From positions 155,309-219,308 of the forward strand of contig NZ_JAER01000001.1 of assembly GCF_000519005.1 (NCBI RefSeq): 64,000 bases of DNA. Direction: 5' to 3'. This DNA comes from Nocardioides sp. J54 (GTDB taxonomy: Bacteria; Actinomycetota; Actinomycetes; Propionibacteriales; Nocardioidaceae). Under the pieces are notes generated by a model. That model searched no databases, had not been told where the DNA came from, and worked only from the letters and a program-made list of their open reading frames with translations. Shown here in pieces: positions 25,890-35,432 of the stretch (the stretch's first letter is position 1; every line of letters starts with the position of its first letter). The position numbers were made by a program, and so were the translations under genes.

Positions 25890-26873
25890 TCAGTCCAGGG
25901 TGAAGTAGTCGGGACCGCTGTAGCGGCCGGTGGTGAGCTTGGTGCGCTGCATCAGCAGGTCGTTGAGCAGCGTCGAGGCGCCGAACCGGAACCAGTCCGG
26001 GTCGAGCCAGTCGTCGCCCGCGACCTCGTTGACCATGACGAGGTACTTGATGGCGTCCTTGGCGGTGCGGATGCCGCCGGCCGGCTTGACGCCGACCTGC
26101 ACGCCGGTGGCCTCGCGGAAGTCGCGGACGGCCTCGAGCATGACGAGGGTGACCGGCAGGGTCGCCGCCGGCTGCACCTTGCCCGTGGAGGTCTTGATGA
26201 AGTCGGCGCCGGCGAGCATCGCCAGCCACGACGCGCGGCGCACGTTGTCGTAGGTCTGCAGCTCACCGGTCTCGAAGATGACCTTGAGGTGGGCGTGCGA
26301 GCCGTCGGGGCGCGCGCAGGCCTCGCGGGTCGCGACGATCTCGTCGAAGACCTGCAGGTAGCGCCCGGCGAGGAAGGCGCCACGGTCGATGACCATGTCG
26401 ATCTCGTCGGCGCCGTTCGCGACCGCGTCGCGGGTGTCGGCGAGCTTGATGTCCATCGACGCCCGACCGCTGGGGAAGGCGGTGGCCACGGCCGCCACGT
26501 TCACCTGGTCGCCGAGGACCGCCTTGACCTCGCCGACGAGGTCGCCGTACACGCAGACCGCGGCCACCGACGGGCACGACGGGTCGGACGGGTCGGGGCG
26601 CAGCGCCTTGTTGGCGAGCGCGCGCACCTTGCCGGGGGTGTCCTGCCCCTCGAGGGTGGTCAGGTCGACCATCCGGATCGCGAGGTCGAGCGCCCACGCC
26701 TTGGCGGTCGTCTTGATGGAGCGGGTCCCGAGCCCGGCGGCCCGGGCCTCCGCACCGACCTGGTCGACGCCGGGCAGGCCGTGCAGGAACCGGCGCAGCG
26801 ACGCGTCGCTGGCCGTGACTTCGGAGTACGCCGCGAGTCCCGGGACGGGGTCGGTGGTGGCGGAGGTCGGCAT
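25890..26873 (-). CDS. deoC: deoxyribose-phosphate aldolase
   Basis: A 327-residue class I aldolase cleaving 2-deoxyribose-5-phosphate to glyceraldehyde-3-phosphate and acetaldehyde. The Schiff-base Lys is in ADFIKTSTGKVQP, a second conserved Lys is in VGVKPAGGIRTAKDA, and the Asp is in ADEIDMVIDRGAFL. It is the longer DeoC2-like form rather than the 220-250 residue form. ATG 26873 is preceded on its strand by TATGCT and six bases, a leaderless start. It heads the deoC-ALDH-ALDH-like operon. Confidence 0.95.
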   Translation of the reverse strand: MPTSATTDPVPGLAAYSEVTASDASLRRFLHGLPGVDQVGAEARAAGLGTRSIKTTAKAWALDLAIRMVDLTTLEGQDTPGKVRALANKALRPDPSDPSCPSVAAVCVYGDLVGEVKAVLGDQVNVAAVATAFPSGRASMDIKLADTRDAVANGADEIDMVIDRGAFLAGRYLQVFDEIVATREACARPDGSHAHLKVIFETGELQTYDNVRRASWLAMLAGADFIKTSTGKVQPAATLPVTLVMLEAVRDFREATGVQVGVKPAGGIRTAKDAIKYLVMVNEVAGDDWLDPDWFRFGASTLLNDLLMQRTKLTTGRYSGPDYFTLD

Positions 26874-26879
26874 CCGCCC

Positions 26880-26889
26880 AGCATAGGGT
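26880..26889. promoter_or_regulatory. two divergent -10 elements sharing base pairs
   Basis: AGCATAGGGT encodes both hexamers: plus-strand TAGGGT (26884-26889, eight bases before ATG 26898) and minus-strand TATGCT (26880-26885, six bases before ATG 26873). The hexamers share the TA at 26884-26885, so RNA polymerase should not open both at once. Confidence 0.6.
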
Positions 26890-26897
26890 TGGGGACC

Positions 26898-27455
26898 ATG
26901 CAGAGCGAAGGTGTCGAGAAGGCCGAGCGGTACAGCTCGGGAGGACTCGTGTCCGGCTTCCTCGGGATCGGCACCGTGCTCGCCCTCCTCGTCTTCGCCG
27001 TGCTCTCCGACGACGACGGCTTCGCGCCCTGGGCGTTCCCGGCGCTGCTGCTCGCCGCGGTGCTGATGTGGGCCGTCCTGCTGCGCCCCGCGGTGGTCCT
27101 CCACCCCGGCGAGCTGGAGCTGCGCAACGTCCTGCACAGCCGGTTCATCCCCTACCCCCTGATGACCGACGTGCAGGTCAAGCAGGTGACCGTCGTGGAG
27201 GTCGGCGACGAGCGCTTCGTCGGCGCCGGCCTGGGCCGCAGCCGCGGGACCATGCGCAGCGACGCGAAGGCCGGGCCGGACATCACCGCCGACCACTCCA
27301 TCGGCTGGCTCGTGGAGGAGAAGGTGCGCCGCCGGATGAACCCGCACGACCCCGTGGCCGACCCCGGCCCGGTGCGCCGGGTGTGGGCGCTGCCCGAGGT
27401 CGGCGCGATCGCCGTCCTCGCCGTCGTGACCCTGGTGCTCGCCCTCGTCGCCTGA
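26898..27455 (+). CDS. membrane protein with bacterial PH-like domain
   Basis: A 185-residue integral membrane protein. Two helices near the N-terminus (GFLGIGTVLALLVFAVL and WAFPALLLAAVLMWAVLL) are followed by a PH-like domain (AVVLHPGELELRNVLHSRF, IPYPLMTDVQVKQ) and a C-terminal helix (VGAIAVLAVVTLVLALV). This order is typical of small actinobacterial PH-domain membrane proteins of unknown role. The start ATG follows a -10 hexamer shared with deoC. Confidence 0.8.
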   Translation: MQSEGVEKAERYSSGGLVSGFLGIGTVLALLVFAVLSDDDGFAPWAFPALLLAAVLMWAVLLRPAVVLHPGELELRNVLHSRFIPYPLMTDVQVKQVTVVEVGDERFVGAGLGRSRGTMRSDAKAGPDITADHSIGWLVEEKVRRRMNPHDPVADPGPVRRVWALPEVGAIAVLAVVTLVLALVA

Positions 27456-27477
27456 ATCGTCGCCTGTGGACGACGGG

Positions 27478-27544
27478 GCGGTAGTCCCTGACGAAAAGCA
27501 CCGGGGAACGGCGTGTCGCGGTGCTTTTCGTCAGGGACTACCGC
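27478..27544. terminator. perfect 26-bp inverted repeat between convergent genes
   Basis: Arms 27478-27503 and 27519-27544 are exactly complementary over 26 bp with a 15-base loop (27504-27518). It lies 22 bases past the PH-protein stop and 44 bases past the mutase stop on the other strand. The arms contain an AAAA/TTTT run. The position suits a bidirectional terminator; the perfect length is more than termination requires, so a repeat-element origin is possible. Confidence 0.75.
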
Positions 27545-27588
27545 GCCGGGCTGTGGAGGACGGAGGACGGCCAGCGTGAGGTCGAGCG

Positions 27589-29259
27589 TCAGATGCCGGC
27601 GGCGATGGCGATGTCGGTGCGCAGCACGGCCAGCTTCTCCGCTGCCACCGCGCGGGCGACGGCCACGTCGCCGTCGGCGACCGGCACCACGACCTCGAGG
27701 TAGCACTTGAGCTTCGGCTCCGTCCCGCTCGGCCGTACGACGACCCGGCTGCCGTCCGCCGTCCGGTAGCGCAGCCCGTCGGTCGGCGGCAGGTCCGCGG
27801 AGCCGAGGGTGAGGTCGTCCACGGCGGTGACCTCGACCCCGCCGAGGGAGGCCGGGGGAGTGGCGCGCAGCCGCTCCATCGCCGCGGCGATCCGGGACAG
27901 GTCGGTGACCCGCACCGACAGCTGGTCGGTGGCGTGCAGGCCGTGGCGGACCGCGATGTCGTCGAGCAGGTCGAGCAGCGTGCGACCGGCAGCCTTGGCC
28001 TCCGCGGCGATCTCGCACAGCAGCAGCGCGGCCGAGACGCCGTCCTTGTCGGCCACGTGCTCCGGGTCGACGCAGTAGCCGAGCGCCTCCTCGTAGCCGA
28101 AGGCCAGGTCGGGGACCCGGCCGATCCACTTGAACCCGGTGAGGGTCTCGGCGTACCGCTGGCCGGCCGCGCTCGCCATCCTGCCGAGCAGCGAGGAGGA
28201 GACGATCGAGGTGGCGTAGACGCCCTCGCGTCCGAGGCGCAGCAGGTGGTCGGCGAGCAGTGCACCGACCTCGTCGCCGCGCAGCATCCGCCACCCGTCC
28301 GGTCCCGGGACGGCGAGGGCGCACCGGTCGGCGTCCGGGTCGTTGGCGACCACCAGGTCCGCGCCGGTGCGCTCGGCGAGCGCGACCGCGCGGTCGATGG
28401 CGCCCGGCTCCTCGGGGTTGGGGAAGGCGACGGTCGGGAACTCGGGGTCGGGCTGCTCCTGCTCGGGCACCACGGTCGGCGGCTCGAAGCCGGCGGTCTC
28501 CAGCACGGCCGGCAGCGCACCCCCACCCACGCCGTGCAGCGGCGTGTAGACGATCGCGAGGTCGCGCGGGCCGTCGCCGGCGAGGGAGGCGACGGTGTCG
28601 AGGTAGGTGTCGACGATGCCCTCGTCGAGGACCCGCCCACCGGTCGTGGTCAGCGGCACCCGCCGGACCGTCGACAGGCTGCCGATCGCCGCGATCCTCG
28701 CCGCGATCCCGGAGTCGGCCGGCGGCACGATCTGGCTGCCGTCGCCGAGGTAGACCTTGTAGCCGTTGTCCTCCGGCGGGTTGTGGCTCGCCGTCACCAT
28801 CACCCCGGCTGCGCAGCCGAGCTCACGGATCGCGAACGCCAGCAGCGGCGTCGGCAGGGGACGCGGCAGCACCAGTGGCCTGAGCCCCGCGCCGGCGATC
28901 ACCTCCGCGGTGTCGTGGGCGAAGACGTCGGAGCAGTGCCGGGCGTCGTACCCGATGACGACGGGGGTGCCCGGCTCGGTGCCCTGCTCGAGGAGGTACG
29001 CCGCCAGGCCGGCCGCGGCGCGGATGACGACCACGCGGTTCATCCGGTTCGGCCCGGCGCCGAGCGCGCCGCGCAGCCCGGCGGTGCCGAACTCCAGCGT
29101 GCCGCGGAACCGGTCGGCCAGGTCCGCTCGTGCGTCGGCGTCGCCGGCCTGGACCGCGGCGACGACCCGGGTGAGCTCCTCGCGGGTGTGCTGGTCGGGG
29201 TCCTCGGCGAGCCAGGACTGGGCCCGGGTGATCAGGACGTCGGTGTCGGGCGTGGTCAC
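27589..29259 (-). CDS. phosphohexomutase family (PmmB-like) phospho-sugar mutase
   Basis: A 556-residue alpha-D-phosphohexomutase with four domains. The phosphoserine loop is GVMVTASHNPPEDNGYK; the metal loop is VVANDPDADRCAL; the sugar loop GYEEALGYCVDP and the C-terminal phosphate loop VVRPSGTEPKLKCY are intact. The family interconverts 1- and 6-(or 5-) phosphates of hexoses or pentoses. No deoB is seen nearby, so this enzyme may serve as phosphopentomutase for deoxyribose-1-phosphate; phosphoglucomutase or phosphomannomutase activity is equally compatible. GTG 29259 follows TACGGT by six bases. Confidence 0.9.
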   Translation of the reverse strand: MTTPDTDVLITRAQSWLAEDPDQHTREELTRVVAAVQAGDADARADLADRFRGTLEFGTAGLRGALGAGPNRMNRVVVIRAAAGLAAYLLEQGTEPGTPVVIGYDARHCSDVFAHDTAEVIAGAGLRPLVLPRPLPTPLLAFAIRELGCAAGVMVTASHNPPEDNGYKVYLGDGSQIVPPADSGIAARIAAIGSLSTVRRVPLTTTGGRVLDEGIVDTYLDTVASLAGDGPRDLAIVYTPLHGVGGGALPAVLETAGFEPPTVVPEQEQPDPEFPTVAFPNPEEPGAIDRAVALAERTGADLVVANDPDADRCALAVPGPDGWRMLRGDEVGALLADHLLRLGREGVYATSIVSSSLLGRMASAAGQRYAETLTGFKWIGRVPDLAFGYEEALGYCVDPEHVADKDGVSAALLLCEIAAEAKAAGRTLLDLLDDIAVRHGLHATDQLSVRVTDLSRIAAAMERLRATPPASLGGVEVTAVDDLTLGSADLPPTDGLRYRTADGSRVVVRPSGTEPKLKCYLEVVVPVADGDVAVARAVAAEKLAVLRTDIAIAAGI

Positions 29260-29265
29260 CGGGCC

Positions 29266-29271
29266 ACCGTA
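29266..29271 (-). promoter_or_regulatory. -10 element for leaderless phosphomutase gene
   Basis: On the minus strand TACGGT, then GGCCCG, then GTG 29259. Confidence 0.5.
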
Positions 29272-29363
29272 GCCCGCTGTCCGGCCGCGGTGGAGGCCCT
29301 CACGTCCACTAGCATCACCGGGCACTTTCCTGACGACCGCAGGCTGACGACCGAAGGGCCCCC

Positions 29364-30281
29364 ATGACCCAGACCGCCACGCCGCAGGCCCAGCCCCTGG
29401 TGGCCCGGGCCGGCAAGCACCCCGTGATCGCCGAGGCCTACAAGCTGGTCTCGATCGTGGTCGGTGCGATCGTGTTCGCGATCGGCCTCGAGGGCTTCCT
29501 GATCCCCAACGACTTCCTCGACGGCGGCATCGTCGGTGCCTCGATCATCATCACCCAGTTCGTCGACCTGCCGATGGGTGTCTTCATCGGCCTGCTCAAC
29601 GTCCCGTTCGTGGTGCTGGCCTGGGTGATGATCGGGCACCGCAGCGCGCTGCGCTCGGGCCTGGGCATCGCCACCCTGTCCGCCGCGACGATCGTGCTGC
29701 ACCACATGCACGCGATCACCGACCAGTCGTGGCTCGCGCTGGTGTGCGGCGGCGCGATGATCGCGCTCGGCATCGGCGTGGCCCTGCGCCACGGTGGAGC
29801 CCTCGACGGCACCGAGGTGCTGGCGACGATCCTGGCCTCGCGCACGCAGTTCACCGTCGGCCAGCTGATCCTCTACATCAACCTCGGCATCTTCACGATT
29901 GCCGGCTTCGTCATCTCGTGGGAGTCGGCGCTGCTGTCCGGCGTGCTGTTCTACGTCGTGGTCAAGGACCTCGTCGACCAGATCGCGCACGGTGAGTCCG
30001 GGGTCCGCAAGGCGCGCGTCACCACCACCCGCCACGCCGAGGTCGCGACGATGATCTCGGCGCGGATCAACCGGCCGGTGCTCGTCGACCAGCACCAGCA
30101 CTGGTACGCCGACGGCCCGGGTGAGGACGTGTGGGTCGTGAACTTCACCTGCTCCCGGATGGAGGAGGCGACGATCGTCGAGGACATCGAGGCGCTCGAC
30201 CCCGATGCCAACGTGACCTTCTCGGACATCACCAACCTGCACGGTCCGATGTTCGAGTCGATGACCAACGCCGGCCACTAA
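29364..30281 (+). CDS. YitT family membrane protein
   Basis: A 305-residue protein with a DUF161/YitT membrane domain of five or six helices (YKLVSIVVGAIVFAIGLEGF, MGVFIGLLNVPFVVLAWV, LVCGGAMIALGIGVAL, LILYINLGIFTIAGFVI) followed by a cytosolic DUF2179 domain (HAEVATMISARINRPV, TIVEDIEALDPDANVTF). GLEGFLIPNDFLDGGIVGAS and GGALDGTEVLATI are the paired family motifs. The transport substrate is not established for this family. It has an AAGGG ribosome site about ten bases upstream. Confidence 0.88.
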   Translation: MTQTATPQAQPLVARAGKHPVIAEAYKLVSIVVGAIVFAIGLEGFLIPNDFLDGGIVGASIIITQFVDLPMGVFIGLLNVPFVVLAWVMIGHRSALRSGLGIATLSAATIVLHHMHAITDQSWLALVCGGAMIALGIGVALRHGGALDGTEVLATILASRTQFTVGQLILYINLGIFTIAGFVISWESALLSGVLFYVVVKDLVDQIAHGESGVRKARVTTTRHAEVATMISARINRPVLVDQHQHWYADGPGEDVWVVNFTCSRMEEATIVEDIEALDPDANVTFSDITNLHGPMFESMTNAGH

Positions 30282-30311
30282 GCGAGCGACCGGGCCGGCC
30301 GCGGCGGACGG

Positions 30312-31298
<987 letters not shown>

Positions 31299-31359
31299 GG
31301 CCGTAGCCAACACCGGGCCCGGGCCGGTGGGCCACGGGGGTCGGGTCAGGCGAGCGGGG

Positions 31360-31365
31360 CATGCT
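31360..31365 (+). promoter_or_regulatory. possible -10 element for the SRPBCC gene
   Basis: CATGCT lies six bases before ATG 31372. It is a weaker match than the TAnnnT sites. Confidence 0.35.
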
Positions 31366-31371
31366 GGGGCC

Positions 31372-31809
31372 ATGGACCCGGTGGCCCGCGACTTCCGCTT
31401 CACCGACGCCTGGCAGGTCCCGGCGCCGGTGGACCGGGTCGCGGCCGTGCTGACCGACCTCGAGCACTACCCGCGCTGGTGGCCGCAGGTGCGGGCGGTG
31501 GCCAGGCTCGGGCCCGACACCGCGTGGGTCCGGTGCCGGTCCGCCCTGCCCTACACGCTCGACCTCGTGCTCGACGCGGTCTCCCGCACGCCGCCCGTCG
31601 TCGAGGTCGCGCTGGGCGGCGACCTCACCGGGTTCGCCAGGTTCACGCTCACCGCGGTCGACAGCGGCACCCGGCTGGACTTCGCGCAGGAGGTGCTGGT
31701 GGACGGCGCGCTCGCGCTGGCGTCGTACGTCGGCCGGCCGGTGCTGGTGTGGAACCACCGCCGGATGATGGCCGGCTGTCGCCGCGGGCTCGCGTCAGCG
31801 CTGGACTGA
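31372..31809 (+). CDS. SRPBCC (START-like) family protein
   Basis: A 145-residue helix-grip protein: [29 protein letters not shown] is the START/polyketide-cyclase opening (read in two parts, [12 protein letters not shown] and [14 protein letters not shown]), and [14 protein letters not shown] and [14 protein letters not shown] form the later strand and C-terminal helix. The family binds hydrophobic ligands; the ligand here is unknown. It overlaps the convergent VanZ gene by 15 bases at their 3' ends. Confidence 0.85.
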   Translation: MDPVARDFRFTDAWQVPAPVDRVAAVLTDLEHYPRWWPQVRAVARLGPDTAWVRCRSALPYTLDLVLDAVSRTPPVVEVALGGDLTGFARFTLTAVDSGTRLDFAQEVLVDGALALASYVGRPVLVWNHRRMMAGCRRGLASALD

Positions 31810-32367
31810 GCGCTTGCGGCGTCGGTGCCGCCAGGGCTGGAGGACGACGAGCAGCACCAGCCCGATCCCGGCGCCGATCGCTGCGCCGGTGGCGTTGTCG
31901 ACGATGTCGGTGACGTCGCAGGCGCGGTCGATCCGGGCGAGCTCGAGCTGGGTCTTCTCGATCAGCGCCGAGTAGCCGGCCAGCGCCAGCACGCCGAGCG
32001 GCGCCAGGACCCAGCCCGCTCGCCACCGGCCGATGGCGAGCACGAGCAGGGCGCCGGACGGCACGAAGAGCGCGGTGTTGAGCGCGCGCTGGCCGGACTG
32101 GAAGATCCAGAAGCCCTCGGGGGCGGGGCCGCCGATGTCCCACGAGCACGAGGTCAGCCGGCCCTCGGCCGGGACGATGCCGGGGTCCGCCGACGTGGGC
32201 ACCAGGGTGACCAGGCCGATGACCGCCAGCGACCACAGGAACCCGCCGATCGCTCCGGCCGACACCCAGCCGAGCGGGCGCAGGAGGAGCAGCGCGAGCA
32301 CGCCGCACGCCACCGCCGCGACGGCGATGCCGAGCAGCATCACGCCGATGCCCCCGAACCCGACCAT
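31795..32367 (-). CDS. VanZ family membrane protein
   Basis: A 190-residue protein with about five membrane helices. The VanZ layout is clear: LNTALFVPSGALLVLAIG in the middle (the NxxxFxPxG motif), ALIEKTQLELARIDRACDVTDIVDN (loop with Glu and Asp residues), then TGAAIGAGIGLVLLVVL. VanZ itself confers low-level teicoplanin resistance; most homologues have no known role. The ATG follows TAGTCT by seven bases on its strand. Confidence 0.88.
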   Translation of the reverse strand: MVGFGGIGVMLLGIAVAAVACGVLALLLLRPLGWVSAGAIGGFLWSLAVIGLVTLVPTSADPGIVPAEGRLTSCSWDIGGPAPEGFWIFQSGQRALNTALFVPSGALLVLAIGRWRAGWVLAPLGVLALAGYSALIEKTQLELARIDRACDVTDIVDNATGAAIGAGIGLVLLVVLQPWRHRRRKRSVQR

Positions 32368-32374
32368 GCGCGGG

Positions 32375-32380
32375 AGACTA
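32375..32380 (-). promoter_or_regulatory. -10 element for leaderless VanZ gene
   Basis: Minus strand TAGTCT, seven bases, then ATG 32367. No ribosome binding site. Confidence 0.6.
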
Positions 32381-32410
32381 ACGCGCAGCCGGTCGCGGGG
32401 CCGAGCCGGC

Positions 32411-33226
32411 TCAGGACACCCGGGCGCGCTGCCGGGCCACGAAGCGGGTCGCCAACCGATTGACGAGGGTGGGGGAGAGCCGCCCGAGCCGCCAGGCGAT
32501 GCGCGCCTGCCGCGGCTCCACGACGATGGCCTCGTCGCGCTCGACGGCCGCGAGCACCCGCTCGGCGAGCCGGTCGGGGTCGACGGGTCGCCGTACGCCC
32601 TGGCCCTCGAGGTAGAAGTCCCGGCCGCGGTAGCGGCCGATCTCGCCCTTGTCGAGGATCGGGGTGTCCACCGCGGCCGGGCAGACCACGGTCACGCCGA
32701 CCCCGTGCGCGGCGGCCTCGGTGCGCAGCGCGAGGGACAGCCCGACGACGGCGTGCTTGGTGGTGACGTAGGACGTCATCAGCCCGGCCGCCATCAACCC
32801 GCCCATCGACGCGGTGTTCACGATGTGCCCGCCGCCCTGGGCGAGCATCCGCGGGTAGGCCGCGTGCACGCCGTGCACCACGCCACGCACGTTGACGTCG
32901 ATGATCGCGTCCCACTGCTCGAGGCCGAGGTCCTCGGTGTTGCCGAGGAAGGTGATGCCCGCGTTGTTGAAGAGCAGGTCGATCCGGCCGTGGGCGGCCA
33001 CGACGTCGGCCACCGCCGCGGCGACGTCGCCGGCCGAGGTGACGTCGACGTGGCGGGCGGTCGCGGTCCCCGGGCCGGAGGTGGTGGCGACGACGGACTC
33101 GGCGCCCGCGAGGTCGACGTCGGCGCACACGACGTGCGCCCCGCGTCGTACCAGCGCGCGGGTGAGGGCAGCGCCGATGCCGGACCCGCCGCCGGTCACC
33201 AGCGCGGTGCGCCCGGCGAGGCTCAC
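32411..33226 (-). CDS. short-chain dehydrogenase/reductase 1
   Basis: A 271-residue classical SDR. The cofactor motif TGGGSGIG is at residues 11-18, NNAG follows, and the catalytic Ser (VNTASMGG) and YxxxK (YVTTK) are present. An Asp after beta-2 (VCADVDLAG) favours NAD(H). The C-terminal extension of about 40 basic residues (RQARIAWRLGRLSPTLVNR) is seen in SDRs that act on hydrophobic substrates. The GTG start overlaps the next SDR stop by four bases; both face away from the monooxygenase gene. Confidence 0.92.
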   Translation of the reverse strand: MSLAGRTALVTGGGSGIGAALTRALVRRGAHVVCADVDLAGAESVVATTSGPGTATARHVDVTSAGDVAAAVADVVAAHGRIDLLFNNAGITFLGNTEDLGLEQWDAIIDVNVRGVVHGVHAAYPRMLAQGGGHIVNTASMGGLMAAGLMTSYVTTKHAVVGLSLALRTEAAAHGVGVTVVCPAAVDTPILDKGEIGRYRGRDFYLEGQGVRRPVDPDRLAERVLAAVERDEAIVVEPRQARIAWRLGRLSPTLVNRLATRFVARQRARVS

Positions 33227-33951
33227 GAGAACGCCGCCTCGACGAGCCGGACCAGGTCCGGGTAGCGCTTGAGGTGCGCGCCGCCGTTGACGTCCATGGT
33301 CTCGCCGGTGATCCAGCGGGAGTCGTCGGAGAGCAGGAAGCGGATCGCAGCGGCGACCTCGTCGGGCTCGCCGGAGCGCCCGAGCGCGGTGTTCTCGAGG
33401 TACTCCTCCCGCACGCCGGGGATGTCCATCGCCGGTGCGGTCAGCGGCGTCACGACCAGGCCGGGGGCGACGGCGTTGACCCGCACGCCGCGGTGCCCGA
33501 GCTCGAGCGCGGTCACCTCGGTGAGGGCGACGAGGCCTGCCTTCGCCGCGCAGTACGCCGCCAGGCCGGTGCCCGGCTGCCGGGCGTTCAGCGACGACAG
33601 GGACACCAGCGAGCCGCCGTCGGCGACCCGGCGCCCGGCGTGCTTGAGCACCAGGAAGGCGCCGGTCAGGCAGACGTCGACGACCCGCCGCCACTCGTCC
33701 GCGTCGTGGTCGACCACCCGGGACAGGGTGCTCACGCCGGCGGCGTTCACGACCCCGTGGAAGGCCCCGTGGTCGGCGACGACCCGGTCGAAGAGCGCGG
33801 CCACCGAGTCCTCGTCGGTGACGTCGACCGGCACGTCGGCCGGGGTGCCCGGGAGGTCCGCGACCACCACCTCGTGGCCTGCCTCGCGCAGCACGGCGGC
33901 GCTCGCCGCCCCGATCCCGGAGGCTCCTCCGACGACGACGCTCACCTGCAC
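33223..33951 (-). CDS. short-chain dehydrogenase/reductase 2
   Basis: A 242-residue SDR of the FabG-like type. The cofactor motif GGASGIG, Asp (VVVADLPG) for NAD(H), NAAG, Ser in VSLSSLNAR and YCAAK are all present, with the C-terminal ITGETMDVNGG typical of the family. Start GTG 33951 is preferred over an upstream ATG because CAGGAG sits seven bases before it and the Rossmann strand begins at once. It is the first gene of the SDR pair and lies 30 bases from a perfect 16-bp palindrome shared with the divergent monooxygenase. Confidence 0.9.
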   Translation of the reverse strand: MQVSVVVGGASGIGAASAAVLREAGHEVVVADLPGTPADVPVDVTDEDSVAALFDRVVADHGAFHGVVNAAGVSTLSRVVDHDADEWRRVVDVCLTGAFLVLKHAGRRVADGGSLVSLSSLNARQPGTGLAAYCAAKAGLVALTEVTALELGHRGVRVNAVAPGLVVTPLTAPAMDIPGVREEYLENTALGRSGEPDEVAAAIRFLLSDDSRWITGETMDVNGGAHLKRYPDLVRLVEAAFS

Positions 33952-33980
33952 GGGCCCACTCCTGACGTCCGTCTGTGTCT

Positions 33981-33996
33981 GTTGACACGTGTCAAC
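33981..33996. promoter_or_regulatory. perfect palindromic operator GTTGACACGTGTCAAC
   Basis: A 16-bp perfect dyad in the 140-base divergent gap between the SDR pair and the FMO-TetR-hydrolase operon. Left half TTGACA can double as a -35. TetR operators of this size are usual, and a TetR gene is in the operon, so self-regulation of the cluster is likely. Confidence 0.7.
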
Positions 33997-34091
33997 TACC
34001 GCGCCTAACGTGACGGCGGTCACGCCGTCCTGTCAAGGGGCGGCTCGCACACGAGCGTCACGCGTCGGGGGCTCCCGGCCGGGAGGAAGAG

Positions 34092-35432
34092 ATGAGCGGT
34101 CCCACCGTCGCCGTGATCGGCGCAGGCATCAGCGGCCTGACGACGAGCAAGATGCTGGCCGACTACGGCCTGGACTTCACGACCTTCGAGTCCTCGGACC
34201 GGGTCGGTGGCAACTGGGCCTTCGGCAACCCCAACGGGCACAGCAGCGCCTACCGCTCGCTGCACATCGACACCTCGAAGCACCAGCTGTCCTTCAAGGA
34301 CTTCCCGATGCCCGAGGAGTACCCCGACTTCCCGCACCACACGCAGGTCAAGGACTACCTCGACGCCTACGCCGACGCCTTCGACGTCCGGCGGCGCATC
34401 GAGTTCGAGAACGGCATCGTGCACGCCCGCCGGCTGCCCGCCGAGGAGGGCGGCGGCTGGGAGCTGGAGACCCAGCGCACCGGCACGCGGCGCTTCGACC
34501 GGCTCGTCGTCGCCAACGGCCACCACTGGGACCCGCGCTTCGCCGACAAGCCCGGGGAGTTCACCGGCCTGACCATGCACTCCCACGCCTACATCGACCC
34601 GCGCACGCCGTACGACCTGACCGGCAAGCGGATCCTCATCATCGGCCTGGGCAACAGCGCCGCCGACATCGCCGTCGAGCTCTCGAGCCGCACCCTCGAC
34701 AACGAGGTCGTCATCTCGACCCGGTCGAGCGCGTGGATCGTGCCGAAGTACTTCGCCGGGACGCCGGCCGACAAGTACTACCGCACCTCCCCGCACGTCC
34801 CCTTCGCCTGGCAGCGCAAGTTCGTCCAGGTCATGCAGCCGCTGACCGCCGGCCGCCCGACCGACTACGGCCTCCCGGAGCCGAACCACAAGTTCTTCGA
34901 GGCGCACCCGACCCAGTCGGTGGAGCTGCCGCTGCGCCTGGGGTCGGGCGACCTGCGGGCCAAGGGGGACATCGAGCGCTGGGAGGGCTCCACCGTCCAC
35001 TTCGTCGACGGGACGAGCGAGGACTTCGACGTCGTCATCCACGCCACTGGCTACAACATCACCTTCCCGTTCTTCGACGAGGACTTCATCAGCGCGCCGG
35101 AGAACCACATCCGCCTCTACAAGCGGATCTTCAAGCCGGGCATCGACGACCTCGCCTTCGTCGGCTTCGCCCAGGCCACGCCGACGCTCTTCCCGTTCGT
35201 CGAGTGCCAGACCCGCCTCGTCGCGGCCTGGCTGGTCGGGCGCTACCAGCCACCGCCGCCGGCCGAGATGGAGCGGGTCATCGACGAGGACCAGCAGAAG
35301 TACACCGCGCACATGGTGCAGCGGCCCCGGCACACCCAGCAGCTCGACTACTTCCTCTACGAGCACGATCTGCGGGTCAAGGAGATCCCGGCCGGGGTGG
35401 CCCGTGCCTCGGCCGGCACGGGGGCGCGGTGA
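34092..35432 (+). CDS. flavin-containing (class B) monooxygenase
   Basis: A 446-residue FAD/NADPH monooxygenase. FAD motif VIGAGISGL at residues 8-16; NADPH motif IIGLGNSAAD at about 184; between them EFTGLTMHSHAY fits the FMO fingerprint FxGxxxHxxxY rather than the Baeyer-Villiger form ending in W. A late HATGYN motif is also typical. Such enzymes oxygenate N, S or carbonyl substrates. Neighbouring SDRs and an alpha/beta hydrolase would suit alcohol-ketone-ester breakdown if it has Baeyer-Villiger activity. The start has a strong GGGAGGA site. Confidence 0.92.
   Translation: MSGPTVAVIGAGISGLTTSKMLADYGLDFTTFESSDRVGGNWAFGNPNGHSSAYRSLHIDTSKHQLSFKDFPMPEEYPDFPHHTQVKDYLDAYADAFDVRRRIEFENGIVHARRLPAEEGGGWELETQRTGTRRFDRLVVANGHHWDPRFADKPGEFTGLTMHSHAYIDPRTPYDLTGKRILIIGLGNSAADIAVELSSRTLDNEVVISTRSSAWIVPKYFAGTPADKYYRTSPHVPFAWQRKFVQVMQPLTAGRPTDYGLPEPNHKFFEAHPTQSVELPLRLGSGDLRAKGDIERWEGSTVHFVDGTSEDFDVVIHATGYNITFPFFDEDFISAPENHIRLYKRIFKPGIDDLAFVGFAQATPTLFPFVECQTRLVAAWLVGRYQPPPPAEMERVIDEDQQKYTAHMVQRPRHTQQLDYFLYEHDLRVKEIPAGVARASAGTGAR

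Noticed and set aside
25670..26229. Upstream extension of the ALDH frame over deoC
   Set aside because: Lies in the deoC reading region in another frame; the ALDH fold starts at 25884.
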